Assembly (NCBI GenBank): GCA_964035015.1 | Contig: OZ036002.1 | Location: 2,348,501 to 2,412,500 of the forward strand | DNA: 64,000 bases | Source: Corallium rubrum | Taxonomy: Eukaryota; Cnidaria; Anthozoa; Scleralcyonacea; Coralliidae | Direction: 5' to 3' | Part shown: piece after piece, positions 23,248-35,162 of the stretch | How positions within the stretch are numbered: the stretch's first letter is position 1 | Layout: each line of letters begins with the position of its first letter | Notes under the pieces: model-generated | What the model was told of the DNA's origin: nothing | The model's input: the letters and a program-made list of their open reading frames with translations, nothing else | Database searches by the model: none | Position numbers and translations under genes: made by a program

Positions 23248-23262
23248 TTAACGTTTCAGAAC

Positions 23263-23304
23263 TGAATTGAACTGAACTGAACTGAACTGAACTGAACTGA
23301 ACTG
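23263..23304. repeat. GAACT pentanucleotide array at a splice donor
   Basis: About eight perfect GAACT units, starting some 20 bases downstream (minus strand) of the donor at the end of the interrupted exon of gene A. Confidence 0.85.
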
Positions 23305-23325
23305 AAAGAGTCGTATCTATCTTAC

Positions 23326-23460
23326 CGAAACTGCCAGCCCAGTCGAATACTGATTTCCAAAAGCTCCTGTGTTTGGGTTTTGACTCGTAATAAAATTCCA
23401 TGCTAACCGCGCCGAGGCTTTTCTAATCTCGTCCGCCACGGACCTTCCCTGACCCGGCAC
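23326..23460 (-). CDS. Cobalamin-binding protein gene A, 3' half of interrupted exon
   Basis: On the minus strand this reads GQGRSVADEIRKASARLAWN, FITSQNPNTGAFGNQYSTGL, AVS, then donor GTAAGA. It matches the end of gene B exon 2 (EVNKAITKIVNHLISKQN, TGAFGNQYSTALAVQ, GTAAGG), with the same phase-0 exit. It begins exactly at the left edge of the 11-kb transposon stack, next to the duplicated CGGCAC. The other half of the same exon is 34483-35066. Joining the halves keeps the frame; total exon length 719 nt against 677 nt in gene B, a difference of 14 codons. Confidence 0.85.
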
Positions 23461-23983
23461 CAGGGGCGGATTTAGACTACGTCAACTAAGTCGCGCGACG
23501 AAGTGAAAATTTGACGTGAATATGTAATTTTTGTTTGTTGCACGTTGTCAAAAATTTACAAATAAAATCCTGCAAATAAAAAATAATTATCTAGTAGGAA
23601 GGAGTATGTTCTATTCTTAAAATACTTATCTACAGAGGCTTCGGTTCAGGCCAGAAAAATTTCCCCGTTGGCGCTTCTCCGTTTTCTTACGCGCGAGGCC
23701 TGATTCTGCAGCTAGGACTGATTTCGAGGGGAAGCAGTGGGATGCACGGGACATAATGGGAGAATCAAGGATCGGGTTCACAGTCATTTCCAGGCCGCAA
23801 ATGCGATGCAGGCTCTCGGTTTGATGAATTTGACGAAGGAAGCAACTTCGTCAAATTTTGACGAAGTTGGTTGGTTTTTCAACGTTCCTGATTGGCTAAT
23901 TTTGCTCTAATTACGACTTACGATTGGTGTAGAGGCTGAAACGTCATTTTGCAGGATACGCGCCTTTTCTGAATAATCAGTAT

Positions 23984-25812
23984 CAGGGGCGGATCTAGAC
24001 CAAAATCTGACTGTAGCAAATTAGTGATGACACCTTTCTAGGGGGGTCCCAGAAACAGCATTTCTTGCATTCTGAGAGTGACTTTATCCGAGTTATCCCT
24101 TTACTTTTTTTACAAATTTTAACCAGTACATAGGACTTAAAAATCTCGAATTTGCAATTTTCTATTGATCAATTAGAATTTTATCTATACTTATTACTGT
24201 AATATATCAAAATAAATTTATACTAGTATTTTTCCATGTTTGCAAGAGGTAAGGGATTTACTAGCCGTGGGCACGAAGTTCCATCAGATAATAAACAAGT
24301 AGGGTAAACAGCAGAACAGCACTTGAGACAGTTCCACCAGTTAATAAATGAGTAAAATAAGCAGCAGCACAGCACTTGAGACAGTTCCACCAGTTAATAA
24401 ACGAGTAAAATAAGCAGCAGAACAGTACTTGTACAGGCAGTTACCATCACCCGAAGTTCTAGAACAAGTATTATAGGATCAAAAAATAATAATTAAAGGA
24501 TTTTTCAATTTAAATGAATTTCTCTAAAGTTTAAATTCAGTTAAGTTATTGAAGTAATTTTGTAAATAATTATCAAAGCATGATAACAGATATTAACACA
24601 CAAATATTCATGAACATCATCGACATGATCATCAAATTCAAAGCTTCAAACAAAATATTATAAATTAAAAATAAAGATTAATCATTATAACTTTAAAGAA
24701 TCTACCTATAATATTATCTTAACATAATTAAAGGCATTAGATAATATAATTATAGGTAGATTCTTTAATCTTTTAGATTTAACCTATACAATAAACTATT
24801 CACAGAGCACATGTGGACTAGCTAGATGAATATATGAAGCGAAAGTAAGACTATTAATTAAATACTAAGAAAAAAATGATACAAAGCAAGACTGAAAAAG
24901 CACTACATCTTATAGTATCTATTAACACTCGACAGTTCACAGTTGCATTTCAAAACATGGCGACTGTACAGCGATATTCTTAAGTTATTCATGACATGAT
25001 GACGCTACTTACTTTACATAACTATCTATTATTCATAAGATATTTTATTGAAATGAATACAAATATATGCTTACCTTACTGGGTAATAGTTAAAACAGCG
25101 TGATTCTTCGCTATTTGGAAATTGGGATCTCGCAAACTGGCATACGCTCAAGGAACGAACACGACCATCAACAGCCTTCTTCCTCTCCATATCGACAATC
25201 CGCGCACATTCATCTCCAAACAAAGATAATTTTTCCCCTTTCCGCAGAAGAAAAGCTCCCATTGAGTATATTCCGCAATTGCTGCAATACGTTTTTGGAA
25301 GCCATCCGATCGTAAAACGATCAAAACTCACAGTGAAACTGAAAGAAATCTCGAGTAGACACAGCGTGCAATGGTCTTACATAAGATTAACCGTAGTACG
25401 AAACAAAAATTATTACATAATAAATATAAATTATGACAGCGCCGAGGGTAGCAAATCGTGGCTCCCCCCTTAAACTGCATTTGATTCCGCTCTTCTGATT
25501 GGCTGGCACCTCCTTCATGGGTGCTCTGTTTCTAAAAATAGCACAGACTGTTGTTATAAATAGATCCAGGGGTGCAAGCGGCAGTTCCCCCCTGATGCAC
25601 TGGCATCGATGGCTTTGGCAGGTCAAACGATACTTCATGTAAACAGAAATATTATGTTTTACAATTTCAAAGGGTGAGAGCTGACTAGATAGGATAGAGG
25701 GCGCATTGAATACAAATTCTGTGGCGAATGACTGATAATAATTCGCATCATTTTTTTGCAAAAATCTGACTGGTGCTATAGCACCTGTTGCATCCCTCTA
25801 GATCCGCCCCTG
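23984..25812. mobile_element. Second CAGGGGCGGATCTAG element, nested
   Basis: Termini CAGGGGCGGATCTAGA and TCTAGATCCGCCCCTG, with inner complement CAAAAATCTGACTG; duplication AGTAT at 23979-23983 and 25813-25817. It inserted exactly at the left boundary of the element starting at 25818. The same terminal family as the outer element. An internal hairpin (AAGAATCTACCTATAAT and complement) is at 24695-24768. A minus-strand open frame at 25331-25071 (CSNCGIYS, then SLFGDECARIVDMERKK) ends at GTAAGG and could be an exon of an element-encoded gene, not recognised. Confidence 0.75.
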
Positions 25813-25899
25813 AGTATCAGGGCGTTTATATAGGGGGCGGTGAAACGGCAATGGGCGCGCTGATCGATGTGTGATGCAGAGGACTGGTAACAAGCCCCC

Positions 25900-28800
25900 T
25901 TGAGTTTAGAAGAGGACGTGATGAAATTGCCGAGTCATACGATATATCAGTGGATTCAGCTACTATATTCTCTGGTGTTACTCCCAAAAATTCGGAGTCG
26001 TTGCTGAAACATGAACAAATATGTTGCTGAAAAATATGAACCGTACCGTTGCTTTCGCAAGAGAAATGACGCAAGAAGTCTTTGGAAATCTTTGTTTGTG
26101 CACGTTATCATTCGGCCATGTTCGATAGAAGACAACATCTTGCATTGAATTTTAGCTGGTAGGTCATCTTTCCAATTGAATTTCAAGAAATAATCAACTC
26201 CAATTTGCATTTTCTCAATGAAACCTAACAAGAAGTCATCTTGGCTATCTGATGACAAAATTACAAGGTGTGGACGACAGTTTATCACATAATGCGCTCG
26301 GCATGCGTCCCAGCAAGTCGTATTTTAATAAATTGATCGGAGAGTAAAATTTGTTTACAGCTTACAGTTATTTTAATCTAATGCTTCAAAAACCCGATGA
26401 AGTTATTGATATAATTACTAAGAATCGTAACATGGCAAAACTATAAGTTTTGTTTACTTCTCTTGCAGCAATTGAGGAACTAAACAGGCAAGAGTTAAAC
26501 CATAAAAATACCTAACATCCGAACGCTATATCTCCAAATAATCAACTCCGATTTTTATGAAAACTTTAAGATATAACCACACTATTATAATCTTCAACAT
26601 ACCTGAATTCCTAGGCGTGGACGACCTGTTAACATGCTCAAATCTTGTAATGAAATTTTCCCTCAATAGAAGTCATCAAAAAATCGAGTCATTATCCATA
26701 ATAACTCCTTTATAGTACAACTTTTTACGCCAAACAAATATTCATACATTAAACGAATAAGTACTTCGTCGGTACATTGCAAAAGGTTCCTCCGAAATTA
26801 CATAGTTAAAGAAAAAACAGCGGGAATATCACAGTGCCCAAAAATCCACTTTTGATCAACTTTTGCTCAGAAGCACGCTCGTGCCAGTCCTTTTGTGCAA
26901 TCACACATCGATCAGCGATATGAACCACAGGGAGCCCAACAGGTGGGAAAATTGTCTTAACTGACCAAAAATCGCGGGCGCATTTGCTCTGTTTCTTTAT
27001 TTTTGTTCGAAATGAGGTTCGTTCAGGTTTGAATGTTTTGTTAGCTGAAATATTTGGTAAGCTGAAGAAGAGAAACCTCGGCGATTTAAAACTGGTTGTG
27101 ATGACTTTCATGTGAGCTATATATTCCTATGATCGGAGTTATGGAAACCTTGGATTATTCGAGGAGAATATGCAACAAACAGGGTTTTTCGTTTCGATGT
27201 CCATTTTGTTTGTGTCGACAAACTGTTTAAACAGAAAAATACTACTAAAAGGTGAGTTGAAGTATCTAGATCATATGTTTATCTTTAAAAATACTGTGTG
27301 AATTGTTAATATTGAAGCCCACTTGAGTTGACGGTGTAAATTTATCGCCTAGTTGCTTAATATCCTAAATACAGTTAAAATCAGTGCTTTTGAACGAGCC
27401 ATAGTTAAAAATTTAGCCCTTTGCCACCCAAATTTTATTCTCTTAAACTATCCATAGTTCTTTGCTCCATCCACTGAAATAAATGACAACGTCCGGAAAA
27501 ATCGAAAACGAACTGAATCTTGTGCCCTTTCGCCTGTCCATAGGAAATTGCGATAACAGTCGGCTTAGGGAATGTGCTTGAATTACCGTATATTGTTTGT
27601 TAATCGTCTAAATGAAACTTTACAACTGCTTACAGGTTCTTGCAGTATGACTAAAACCAGTCTGTTTAAGAATCAACTGCATTTCCGAAGCCTACGCGAA
27701 CTCTAAAGTTTGCTCATTTTCGGTACACAATTTTGACAGCTATAAAAAGCGACGAAAGCCAATAAATTAAAATTTTCGCCTATGCCACCAATTTTTTTGT
27801 CTTTCAAAGTATGCTTTTGATCCTAATTGTTAACATTGTACCAGTTTCTGAGCTTCAAAAAATCGTAAACACTTGAATTTCACGCTTTGAATTTGAGTCA
27901 CTTGAAGCCGCCATTTTGGATTTGGAATATTGAACAGAATAACTGCTACCAAAAATAATATTGCATTGTTATCATGCAAATCTTTGTGTTCTTTTTCTCT
28001 TTTTAGATACTATATTAGCTATATTTATGGCTAAAGAAAAAGTTAAAAGAGTGAAGTGTTTAATATGCTGTATATATTTATATACATGCTTATTTTGAAA
28101 TTGCTAGATTTAAATAGGCTAAGTGTGTTCAAGCAAAGGTTGACCAACAACGTTGAGTGAAGATACTGAAAGGATTCAAGTTTATTTAATTTACATATAT
28201 TCTGCTACATGTACCTATGTTTAAATGTTTATATATAGTCTTATTGCTTATTAATGTTAAAAAAAGTTGGAATGTTACTCATGGGTTGTACTGTAATAGA
28301 CTCTGTTGTAATTTAAATTGGCAGTGATATGAAGATGTGACAATAACTCCTTATTTTTGCTGTGAATTGTTCTTTTCATTTTCTACTGAACCTTTGACAT
28401 AACCACCAAAAAGGCCAAGACACAAGCTAGTTATAAATTGTATTATTGAGTTTATAAAACACGAGCAACTGCCAACTCGTACTTCCCTGAGCTTTTATAT
28501 TATGTGTATTATAACCAAAAACTATTTATTATGGGTTTTTCTCTTTTTTATTGTATGGTAGAACATAGTATGTTTCTTATTCAGTATTTCGTTTTTAATA
28601 AAATATCTAAAAAGAAGTAGAATTACCAAAAAACTCTTCGGATTATTTACAGATTAAAAGCCGCCATATTGCCGTCCCAGTCCCCCGCAAGCTTGTTTAT
28701 ATCACGGTTTTCGCGCATGCTCACACAATTTTCCCACCTGTTAGGGAGCCCATCTTGGCAGAGCGTGGGTACTCTGTGGCACACTCGATCGTGGTGTGTT

Positions 28801-28960
28801 TAGGAAAATAATAAAGGGATGAAACACGAATTCTTCCTTGTTTTGAACATCGTTTTAAGCGGCTATAGGTATTAAAATTGTAAGACAATTGAGCGAAGTA
28901 GTTGTGATAATGATTCATTTATCAAAATATAATCAAAATGAGGCAAAATCTCACCTTTTA
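25900..28960. other. Element interior, no gene recognised
   Basis: Short open frames of at most 110 codons on both strands show no domain I recognise. AGCCCAACAGGTGGGAAAAT (26934-26953) recurs in inverted sense near 28727-28750, which suggests an internal inverted duplication. Confidence 0.45.
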
Positions 28961-29002
28961 GCCGTGATTTTGCAGCTAAATTACATATCGTATTTTCGAG
29001 AG

Positions 29003-29209
29003 ATGTGTTCCGCAAGTAGCTAGGACACTACGTCATCGTTGACACTTCGGATAGCTACGAAATCCCACGATAAGCTTTTCGGATAAAGCGGGAAGTCTCA
29101 GGATTATTGATTTATTGCACATTCATCTGACTCTGAGTTTCAGTAGGTTTCAGTATTCCAACGGTGGCTCCCGACGATACGAGATGTCCTGGCTACTTGC
29201 GGAACACAT
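29003..29209. mobile_element. Short inverted-repeat element
   Basis: ATGTGTTCCGCAAGTAGC at the left pairs with GCTACTTGCGGAACACAT at the right, about 23 bases including TAGGACA/TGTCCTG. 207 bp in total, immediately inside the right terminus of the host element. May be a MITE or part of that terminus. Confidence 0.5.
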
Positions 29210-29889
29210 TCCACGTTGAACGTTTGGTGTTTCATCCCTTATATTTTTTTCTCTCCCTCCCCCCCTTTCCCCCGGTTTTTCCCTCGCTTCCGGTAACCGT
29301 TTTCCGTACTTTTTTAAATCCCCTGCCACAGTCCCCCGCGCTTCTTTCGAGTCCGCCACAGGTGCCCAAGTGCTGCCAAGATGCCCTGTGTATGAACGCG
29401 TTGCACCGCCCCGTATATATATGGGGCGCCAAATGTAAAAAAATGGTTTAGGACAAAAATGTGTTGATTTTACCATTATTTAGCTATATAATACATTATT
29501 GGTAAACAATGTTTCTATCTGAGTTAAACAATCCATAGATTATTTATAAATAATCTATGGATTGTTTACAAACAATTCCTGGATGGTTTAGTGGAAAGGT
29601 ATTATTTATTAAATAATCCAGGGATTGTTTATAAATAATCTAGGGATGGTTTAGTAAACCATGGATTATTTGCTAAATAATCCCTGGATTGTTTATAAAT
29701 AATGTATAGATGGTTTAGTAAACCATAGATTGTCTATTAAACAATCCATAGATTGTTTATAAATAATCCGGAGATTGTTTAATAAACCATGAGTTTTTGT
29801 TAAATAATCTAAGGATTATTTGCTCGCGCCAAATGTAAAAATATGGCCGACGGTCGCCAAATGTAAAAAAAAGCTGGCCAGTTAAAAAG

Positions 29890-30225
29890 AGCCTGGGTAC
29901 AACTGTTTGTGGCCGGGGGAGGACCACTGATAGTGGGGAGGACATACTCTATAAGTCTCTAACGCAAGATTATAGGCGGTTGTCGACCGACTCGACATTT
30001 TTCGTTTGTCTTGGCTAATTAGTTCTACTAGACTTGGCAGTGCTTTCCCCGCACGAGAGGACCCCAATACCTATATAACGTATAAACATGATAAAATCCA
30101 TAATTACACCCCGATTTTACTAATTATTGGTAAATTTGGGTAAGTTTATGTGTCATTTGGGTAGAACATATAATGTAACAAGATATATATGTATAACATA
30201 TAACGTAACATGATATAATGCATAG

Positions 30226-30285
<60 letters not shown>

Positions 30286-31170
30286 AATATACTATTTACA
30301 ATATGAGACAATATGAGTGGCCGTGTTGTATTGGATATCACGGCGAGAGCTTGTCATATCCAATACAACGCGGATACGAATATTGTAAATAGCTTAAAAT
30401 ACTCCGAGTCTTTAATGTAAATATGAGTAATATTTGTTCAGATTAATTCAGAAAAAGCTCAATTTCAATGCTTCAGAGCTTGTATATTTGATACAAACCA
30501 CGCGTGGTTGTATCATTTGATACAACCTCCTTCACGGTCATGATTTCTTTTGTGTTTTCTTCATGAATTATTAATGAAATTGTCCGAATATATCGAAATT
30601 GTGGATCTTGTTCAGCAATTTTATTCGATTTCAAGGCAAGATCAAGAGCGTTTCCGTGACAAAGAAGATGGACTGCTGTTATTAATTCCTGAATCCTGAA
30701 TCTTTGCAGGTTCAAGTTTGCGAGACATTAGTGAGAACCAAAATATTGTTCTTTACTGGCCGCCCGTATATAGCACTTCCATTCGCAAGCTTATTTAATT
30801 TGCGTTGTTTCAGCTGGCCGACACGTCAAAACACTCCCGAGATGGAGAGCTTGCGTGAAGCTTTCACGATTACCACAATAATTAATTAATTCAACGAAAA
30901 ATATCAGAATAAAACTATATTCTATAAACAGGTATATTTACTTGAAATATAATGTGGGCCTTCCTAGGTATTGGGGTCTCTCGTGCGGGGAAAGCACTGC
31001 CAAGTCTAGTAGAACTAATTAGCCAAGACAAACGAAAAATGTCGAGTCGCTCGACATGATCGTGTCGCCTAGTGGAAAACCGGCTATAATCTTGCGTAAG
31101 AGACTTAGAGTTAGTATGTCCTCCCCACTTCAGTGGTCCTCCCCCGGCCACAAACAGTTGTACCCAGGCT
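29890..31170. mobile_element. Inner element 1 of the palindromic stack
   Basis: Arms of about 190 bases: AGCCTGGGTACAACTGTTTG at the left, complement CAAACAGTTGTACCCAGGCT at the right, continuing through GGGGGAGGACCACTGA and GGCAGTGCTTTCCCC. The right arm contains a small insertion relative to the left (TCGACATGATCGTGTCG). The ends adjoin TTAAAAAG/CTTTTTAA, so exact boundaries are ambiguous. Interior holds a (TA)n tract (30231-30282) and a hairpin (GTGTTGTATTGGATATCACG and complement, 30318-30373). Confidence 0.7.
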
Positions 31171-31180
31171 CTTTTTAACT

Positions 31181-32191
31181 AGTCTGCGATAGCAGACTGA
31201 TCTCGGCCGCTCCCTCCCCCCCGGAAGCGGCAGAGAAACAGTCTGCGATCAATCGACACTAATGCCGTACCGTGACGTCATGTATAAATATTTCGGATAT
31301 AAATTAACTGGAGTCTGGAAGAAGTTCTGACCGCGCTACGCGCCGTTTTTTTAACGTTGTTCACTTGTTATCAACAGTGGTTTGAGGACACAAACAATTG
31401 TGATTTGTCACGCAATTTAAATTTTACGTTACCCCATTCATTTGTTTTTGCAACAACCAGTGCACTGTCTACGTTCGTGTAAAGTAAACAAAGTTCGTCT
31501 ACCGTATGTTCCTAATCCTTTGGGCAAATGCGTGTATATTATTCCGAGGTTCTTGATGCTGAAACGATGAAAGTAAGCAGCAGTTGAAAGACTTAATACG
31601 AAAGAAGAAAATCTTTGACCATAGATGTCAGGAGAGCTATTTTAATTAGATGAAATCGTCTTACTGGGACCCGTTATTTTAATAGTTTTCACGCAGCATT
31701 TTTATCAACGTCTATTCAGTGCATGTGAAGTCGTAAACAACTGTCAAAAAAACGGCGCGGCAACTGGAATTAGCAGTATCGAAGTCATTCAAAAGTTTCC
31801 ATTCCAAGTGAGCGTGTGTAAACGAATCGCACGTGTGTCGAAAGTGCCTCGGCAACGGTATGTTTATAATTATAAACTTAAAGGTTTTGTAGATGCTTCC
31901 ACTTGTTCTTGTTTCAAAAAATTTATAGAAAATACCGGTTTAACGTCCTTCACTGCGTTTATAAAAGCTTCGTAAACGTCCATTTCGATACCATTTCGAA
32001 AGCTGTTTATGAAGTTGTCGGCATTAGATTTAGATCAGCTTATACAAAGAAAGTTTAAATCGACCAATCACATGCCGCCCCACGGTTTACTGGGGTGGCT
32101 GTACGGCATTAGTGTCGATTGATCGCAGACTGTTTCTCTGCCGCTTCCGGGGGGGAGGGAGCGGCCGAGATCAGTCTCCTATCGCAGACTA
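31181..32191. mobile_element. Inner element 2, Mutator-like MITE candidate
   Basis: Inverted arms of about 90 bases starting AGTCTGCGATAGCAGACTGA, containing CGGCCGCTCCCTCCCCCCCG and ending CGACACTAATGCCGTAC. A 10-bp direct duplication CTTTTTAACT flanks it (31171-31180, 32192-32201). Nine- to ten-base duplications with long arms are typical of Mutator-like elements; no coding frame is present. Confidence 0.65.
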
Positions 32192-33778
32192 CTTTTTAAC
32201 TGGCCAACTTTTTTTTACATTTGGCGACCGTCGGCCATATTTTTACATTTGGCGCGAGCAAATAATCCTTAGATTATTTAACAAAAACTCATGGTTTATT
32301 AAACAATCTCCGGATTATTTATAAACAATTTATGGATTGTTTAATAGACAATCTATGGTTTACTAAACCATCTATAGATTATTTATAAACAATCCAGGGA
32401 TTATTTAGCAAATAATCCGTGGTTTACTAAACCATCCCTAGATTATTTATAAACAATCCCTGGATTATTTAATAAATAATACCTTTCCACTAAACCATCC
32501 AGGGATTGTTTGTAAACAATCCATAGATTATTTATAAATAATCTATGGATTGTTTAACTCAGATAGAAACATTGTTTACCAATAATGTATTATATAGCTA
32601 AATAATGGTAAAATCAACACATTTTTGTCCTAAACCATTTTTTTACATTTGGCGCCCCATATATATAAGCGCCCTGATCAGTATGGTTAGCGATCGCTTC
32701 TGTGGTTCTACGAGCCATGCGCATATTCTCAGCCATAATATTGCGCCAGAACAAATATAAAAAGTTATATTCCCAACACTCAATAGCAAGGATATCTACA
32801 AGACCTTTATGATGAAATATTCGTGAAACTTTCATCAAGTGCTTTATGCACTGAAGATGACCTTTTACAGAGGATTGAAAAAGATATATATCGAAATATC
32901 AATTGCGAGAATTTTATACAGTGAATCAGTGATGCGCTCTGAGGTCGTCTGAGGTAAGAAACCCTACTATACTGTATGATTTGAATATCATTATAGTCTT
33001 TATGATAATTTATAGATTTAGTCTTGGGCTAGACTTCGCGTTTGCTTGTATTTGATGTATAACATGTTAATGAATTGATGCTTTGCTGGAAATTTGATTT
33101 TGCTTGGAGATTTCATGGTTTTAATATTAATATCAGTAATATGATTAATTTTATCTTTGTGAGAGCGAGACTGTAACTTAGCCAGCCAACCTGGCAGTTA
33201 AAGCACTCTTCTCATACATTGCTAATTTCTGTCCTTTAATTTAATATTAATTATTACAGTATATAATATATATATATATACATGTCATGTACTATATGAA
33301 TAAACTTAATTAGTAAATGATGATTGGTTTCTTCTTTTAATATAAATTTACATGTGTACAGTAGCTATAGTACTAAGTGCTGATATCCACATGAACCAAT
33401 AACTACATGTGCGGTATTACAATTATTATTTACATTTTATTATCTGGCTTAAATACAATGTCTGCTTAATTCTAGTATTCAATGTTTATATACTTTCATA
33501 GTTTATAGAATTGAAATCATATAAACAAGTAATGATTTAGATTAGATGGGGGCTCAAGGGTTAGGATGACTGGGATAATGTCGAGAGTTGAGCTCCTTTA
33601 TGTCCATGTCGCATTATGGTCATAAATAAAGGCATTCCTTAACAAGACATTGTCTGCTTGGGTATAGATGTGTAAAAGGTGAGTATCTGGCACCTGAAAA
33701 CCATGCAGACAGCTCATAGTAACATAGATTGGTAATGGTGGGTAGTGACTTGAATTAGTTGTGGCTTAATTAGGATGA

Positions 33779-33883
33779 AATTTTTTCATGATGTCTTACA
33801 CTGCTAAAGTCAACCGAAAAATTTCGGCTGACTCGAGCGGGCTTTAGGTTGACTTTAGCAGTGTAAGACATCATGAAAAATTT
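33779..33883. mobile_element. Perfect hairpin element, about 105 bp
   Basis: AAATTTTTTCATGATGTCTT and TACACTGCTAAAGTCAACC pair with their complements at 33845-33883 around a GC-richer loop. It lies between two diverged copies of a TTAGGATGACTGGGATRATG segment (about 33561 and 33920). Confidence 0.7.
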
Positions 33884-34482
33884 TCTAATGTTTCTGAGGA
33901 TGATTCTGTAATAGAATTAATTAGGATGACTGGGATGATGTAGATGGTTGAGCTCCTAGAGCTGTCTTTGAAATGTCCCATTACCCTTGCTCTAGCTGGG
34001 TTATGCAGAACATTAAATTCAGCTAGACCTTTATTTGTGTGTTGGTCAGGCTGTCCATGTTGAATTCACTGACTGCAAGAATATGTTTTTGGTGTCTTCA
34101 AGGCATGCTGATGAGCTTTGACATAGAGCAAAACAACCATATATTTTTTAAGTTAGTAATTAAATATAATCACATATCTCTACTGTTTGTTGTATTGCCT
34201 TCTTTTTAGAAAAAAATAATTACGCACTTACTATTACAAGAACTATTACAATAATTCACTAATCCAAATCCAATTTTGACACTTTTTCAAAAAAAGTATA
34301 AAATTATGTGCTAAAAAATATGTTTTAAAACTTCAGAAATTTTGATTAAAAGTGTTGTCAGAATGCGGGAAATACCATTTCAGAGATCCAAATTTCAAAA
34401 ATTTTCAGGGGGGGCATACCCCCGGACCCCCCTAGATAGTCTGACTAAGTGGGGAAAATTCCTAGATCCGCCCCTGCGGCAC

Positions 34483-35066
34483 CCACGGTCTGGTTCCTTT
34501 ATAGTTTCCTTTCTTGACGCAAGACAAAGCCATCAAAATCAAAGCGTCGAAATCGTTTTTGTGGCTGTTAAAATTCGCCTTAGCTCCTTTAAGTAACTCG
34601 CCTACCGACTCCTTGCTTACGCTCACTCCACCGTTGCACAATGCAATGATTGCTAACCCGTACCGAAAATAGTTGTTAAATGTTGTTGAGTTTTTGAATG
34701 TTTTTAAACCAATTTCCAGTGTACTGTACAGGTTATAACCATAGAAATCTTTTGGGTTTTCGCATATTGCGATGACGCCTTGTATGATGAGGGCGAGTTC
34801 GGCTGGAGGTATCTTTTCTAAGTTGCCGTGATCCCTCTTCTGCTCGTCCAGGTAGTTTTTCAATGTTTCTTTGATTGACATCGAGCGGTTGTTTTTGACT
34901 TCAGAAAGCAACACTTCTGCTTCGTGGCCGTATAGTCTCAGAGATACTATTATGGAACTGGCCAGAGATGGAGTCATGAATGAACTGCCGTCTCTGTAAT
35001 AACGTATTAGCCAATCAGAGGACTTGACGACTGCCCTCGTGAGATTAGCGTGCAAAGTCTTGCTTC
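34483..35066 (-). CDS. Cobalamin-binding protein gene A, 5' half of interrupted alpha-domain exon
   Basis: The exon starts after TTCTTTATAG (35067) in phase 1 and reads GSKTLHANLTRAVVKSSDWL, then IRYYRDGSSFMTPSLASSII, SLRLYGHEAEVLLSE, LALIIQGVIAICENPKDFYG, FNNYFRYGLAIIALCNGGVS and ALSCVKKGNYKG. This is the alpha/alpha-barrel N-terminal part of intrinsic factor/transcobalamin proteins, secreted cobalamin carriers, and is alignable throughout with gene B exon 2. At GTGCCG it runs into the transposon edge (34476) and would hit a stop about four codons into the element; the true continuation is at 23460-23326. The signal-peptide exon upstream was not found. Confidence 0.85.
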
Positions 35067-35162
35067 CTATAAAGAATAATATCATTCATGAGTTGTAAAA
35101 TTTTTTGCACACATTTAATCTAAGCCACAGATGAAAAGAAAACCTACAGGCACCACCTTCAA

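Larger units (their letters stand above)
29423..32658. mobile_element. Long-inverted-repeat element with 467-bp arms
   Basis: Termini GGGGCGCCAAATGTAAAA and complement; arms 29423-29889 and 32193-32658 are near-perfect complements. Duplication ATATATAT at 29415-29422 and 32659-32666 (in a TA-rich target, so weaker evidence). Each arm is itself built of about 30-base near-palindromes of the type AATCTATGGATTGTTTA / AATCCATAGATTATTTA. The centre is occupied by two further inverted-repeat elements (29890-31170, 31181-32191). Confidence 0.8.
25818..32676. mobile_element. CAGGGCG-family element, 8-bp duplication ATCAGTAT
   Basis: Left terminus CAGGGCGTTTATATAGGG; right terminus ends GCGCCCTG. Perfect duplication ATCAGTAT at 23976-23983 (now separated by the neighbouring insertion) and 32677-32684. 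Its own body is 25818-29422; the right terminus is split by the element at 29423-32658, and the complement of CCCGTATATATA on the left of that insertion continues the terminal repeat. Related to 19784-20810. An internal inverted repeat, ATGTGTTCCGCAAGTAGC and complement, is at 29003-29209. No transposase recognised in its 3.6 kb. Confidence 0.75.
23461..34476. mobile_element. Outer transposon of a nested stack, inserted in a gene A exon
   Basis: Termini CAGGGGCGGATTTAG at the left and its near-complement CTAGATCCGCCCCTG at the right; direct duplication CGGCAC at 23455-23460 and 34477-34482. Its own sequence is about 23461-23983 and 32685-34476 (about 2.3 kb); the rest is later insertions. The right end has GGGGGCATACCCCCGGACCC, a motif also in the hAT-type MITE at 35933-36355. 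No transposase was recognised. Terminal motif and 5-6-bp duplications point to a hAT-related non-autonomous family, but class is inferred. Confidence 0.8.

Noticed and set aside
34462-34482. C-terminal TRPWVPQGRI and stop of the gene A frame as a real protein end
   Set aside because: The last codons come from the transposon end; the true continuation lies at 23460.
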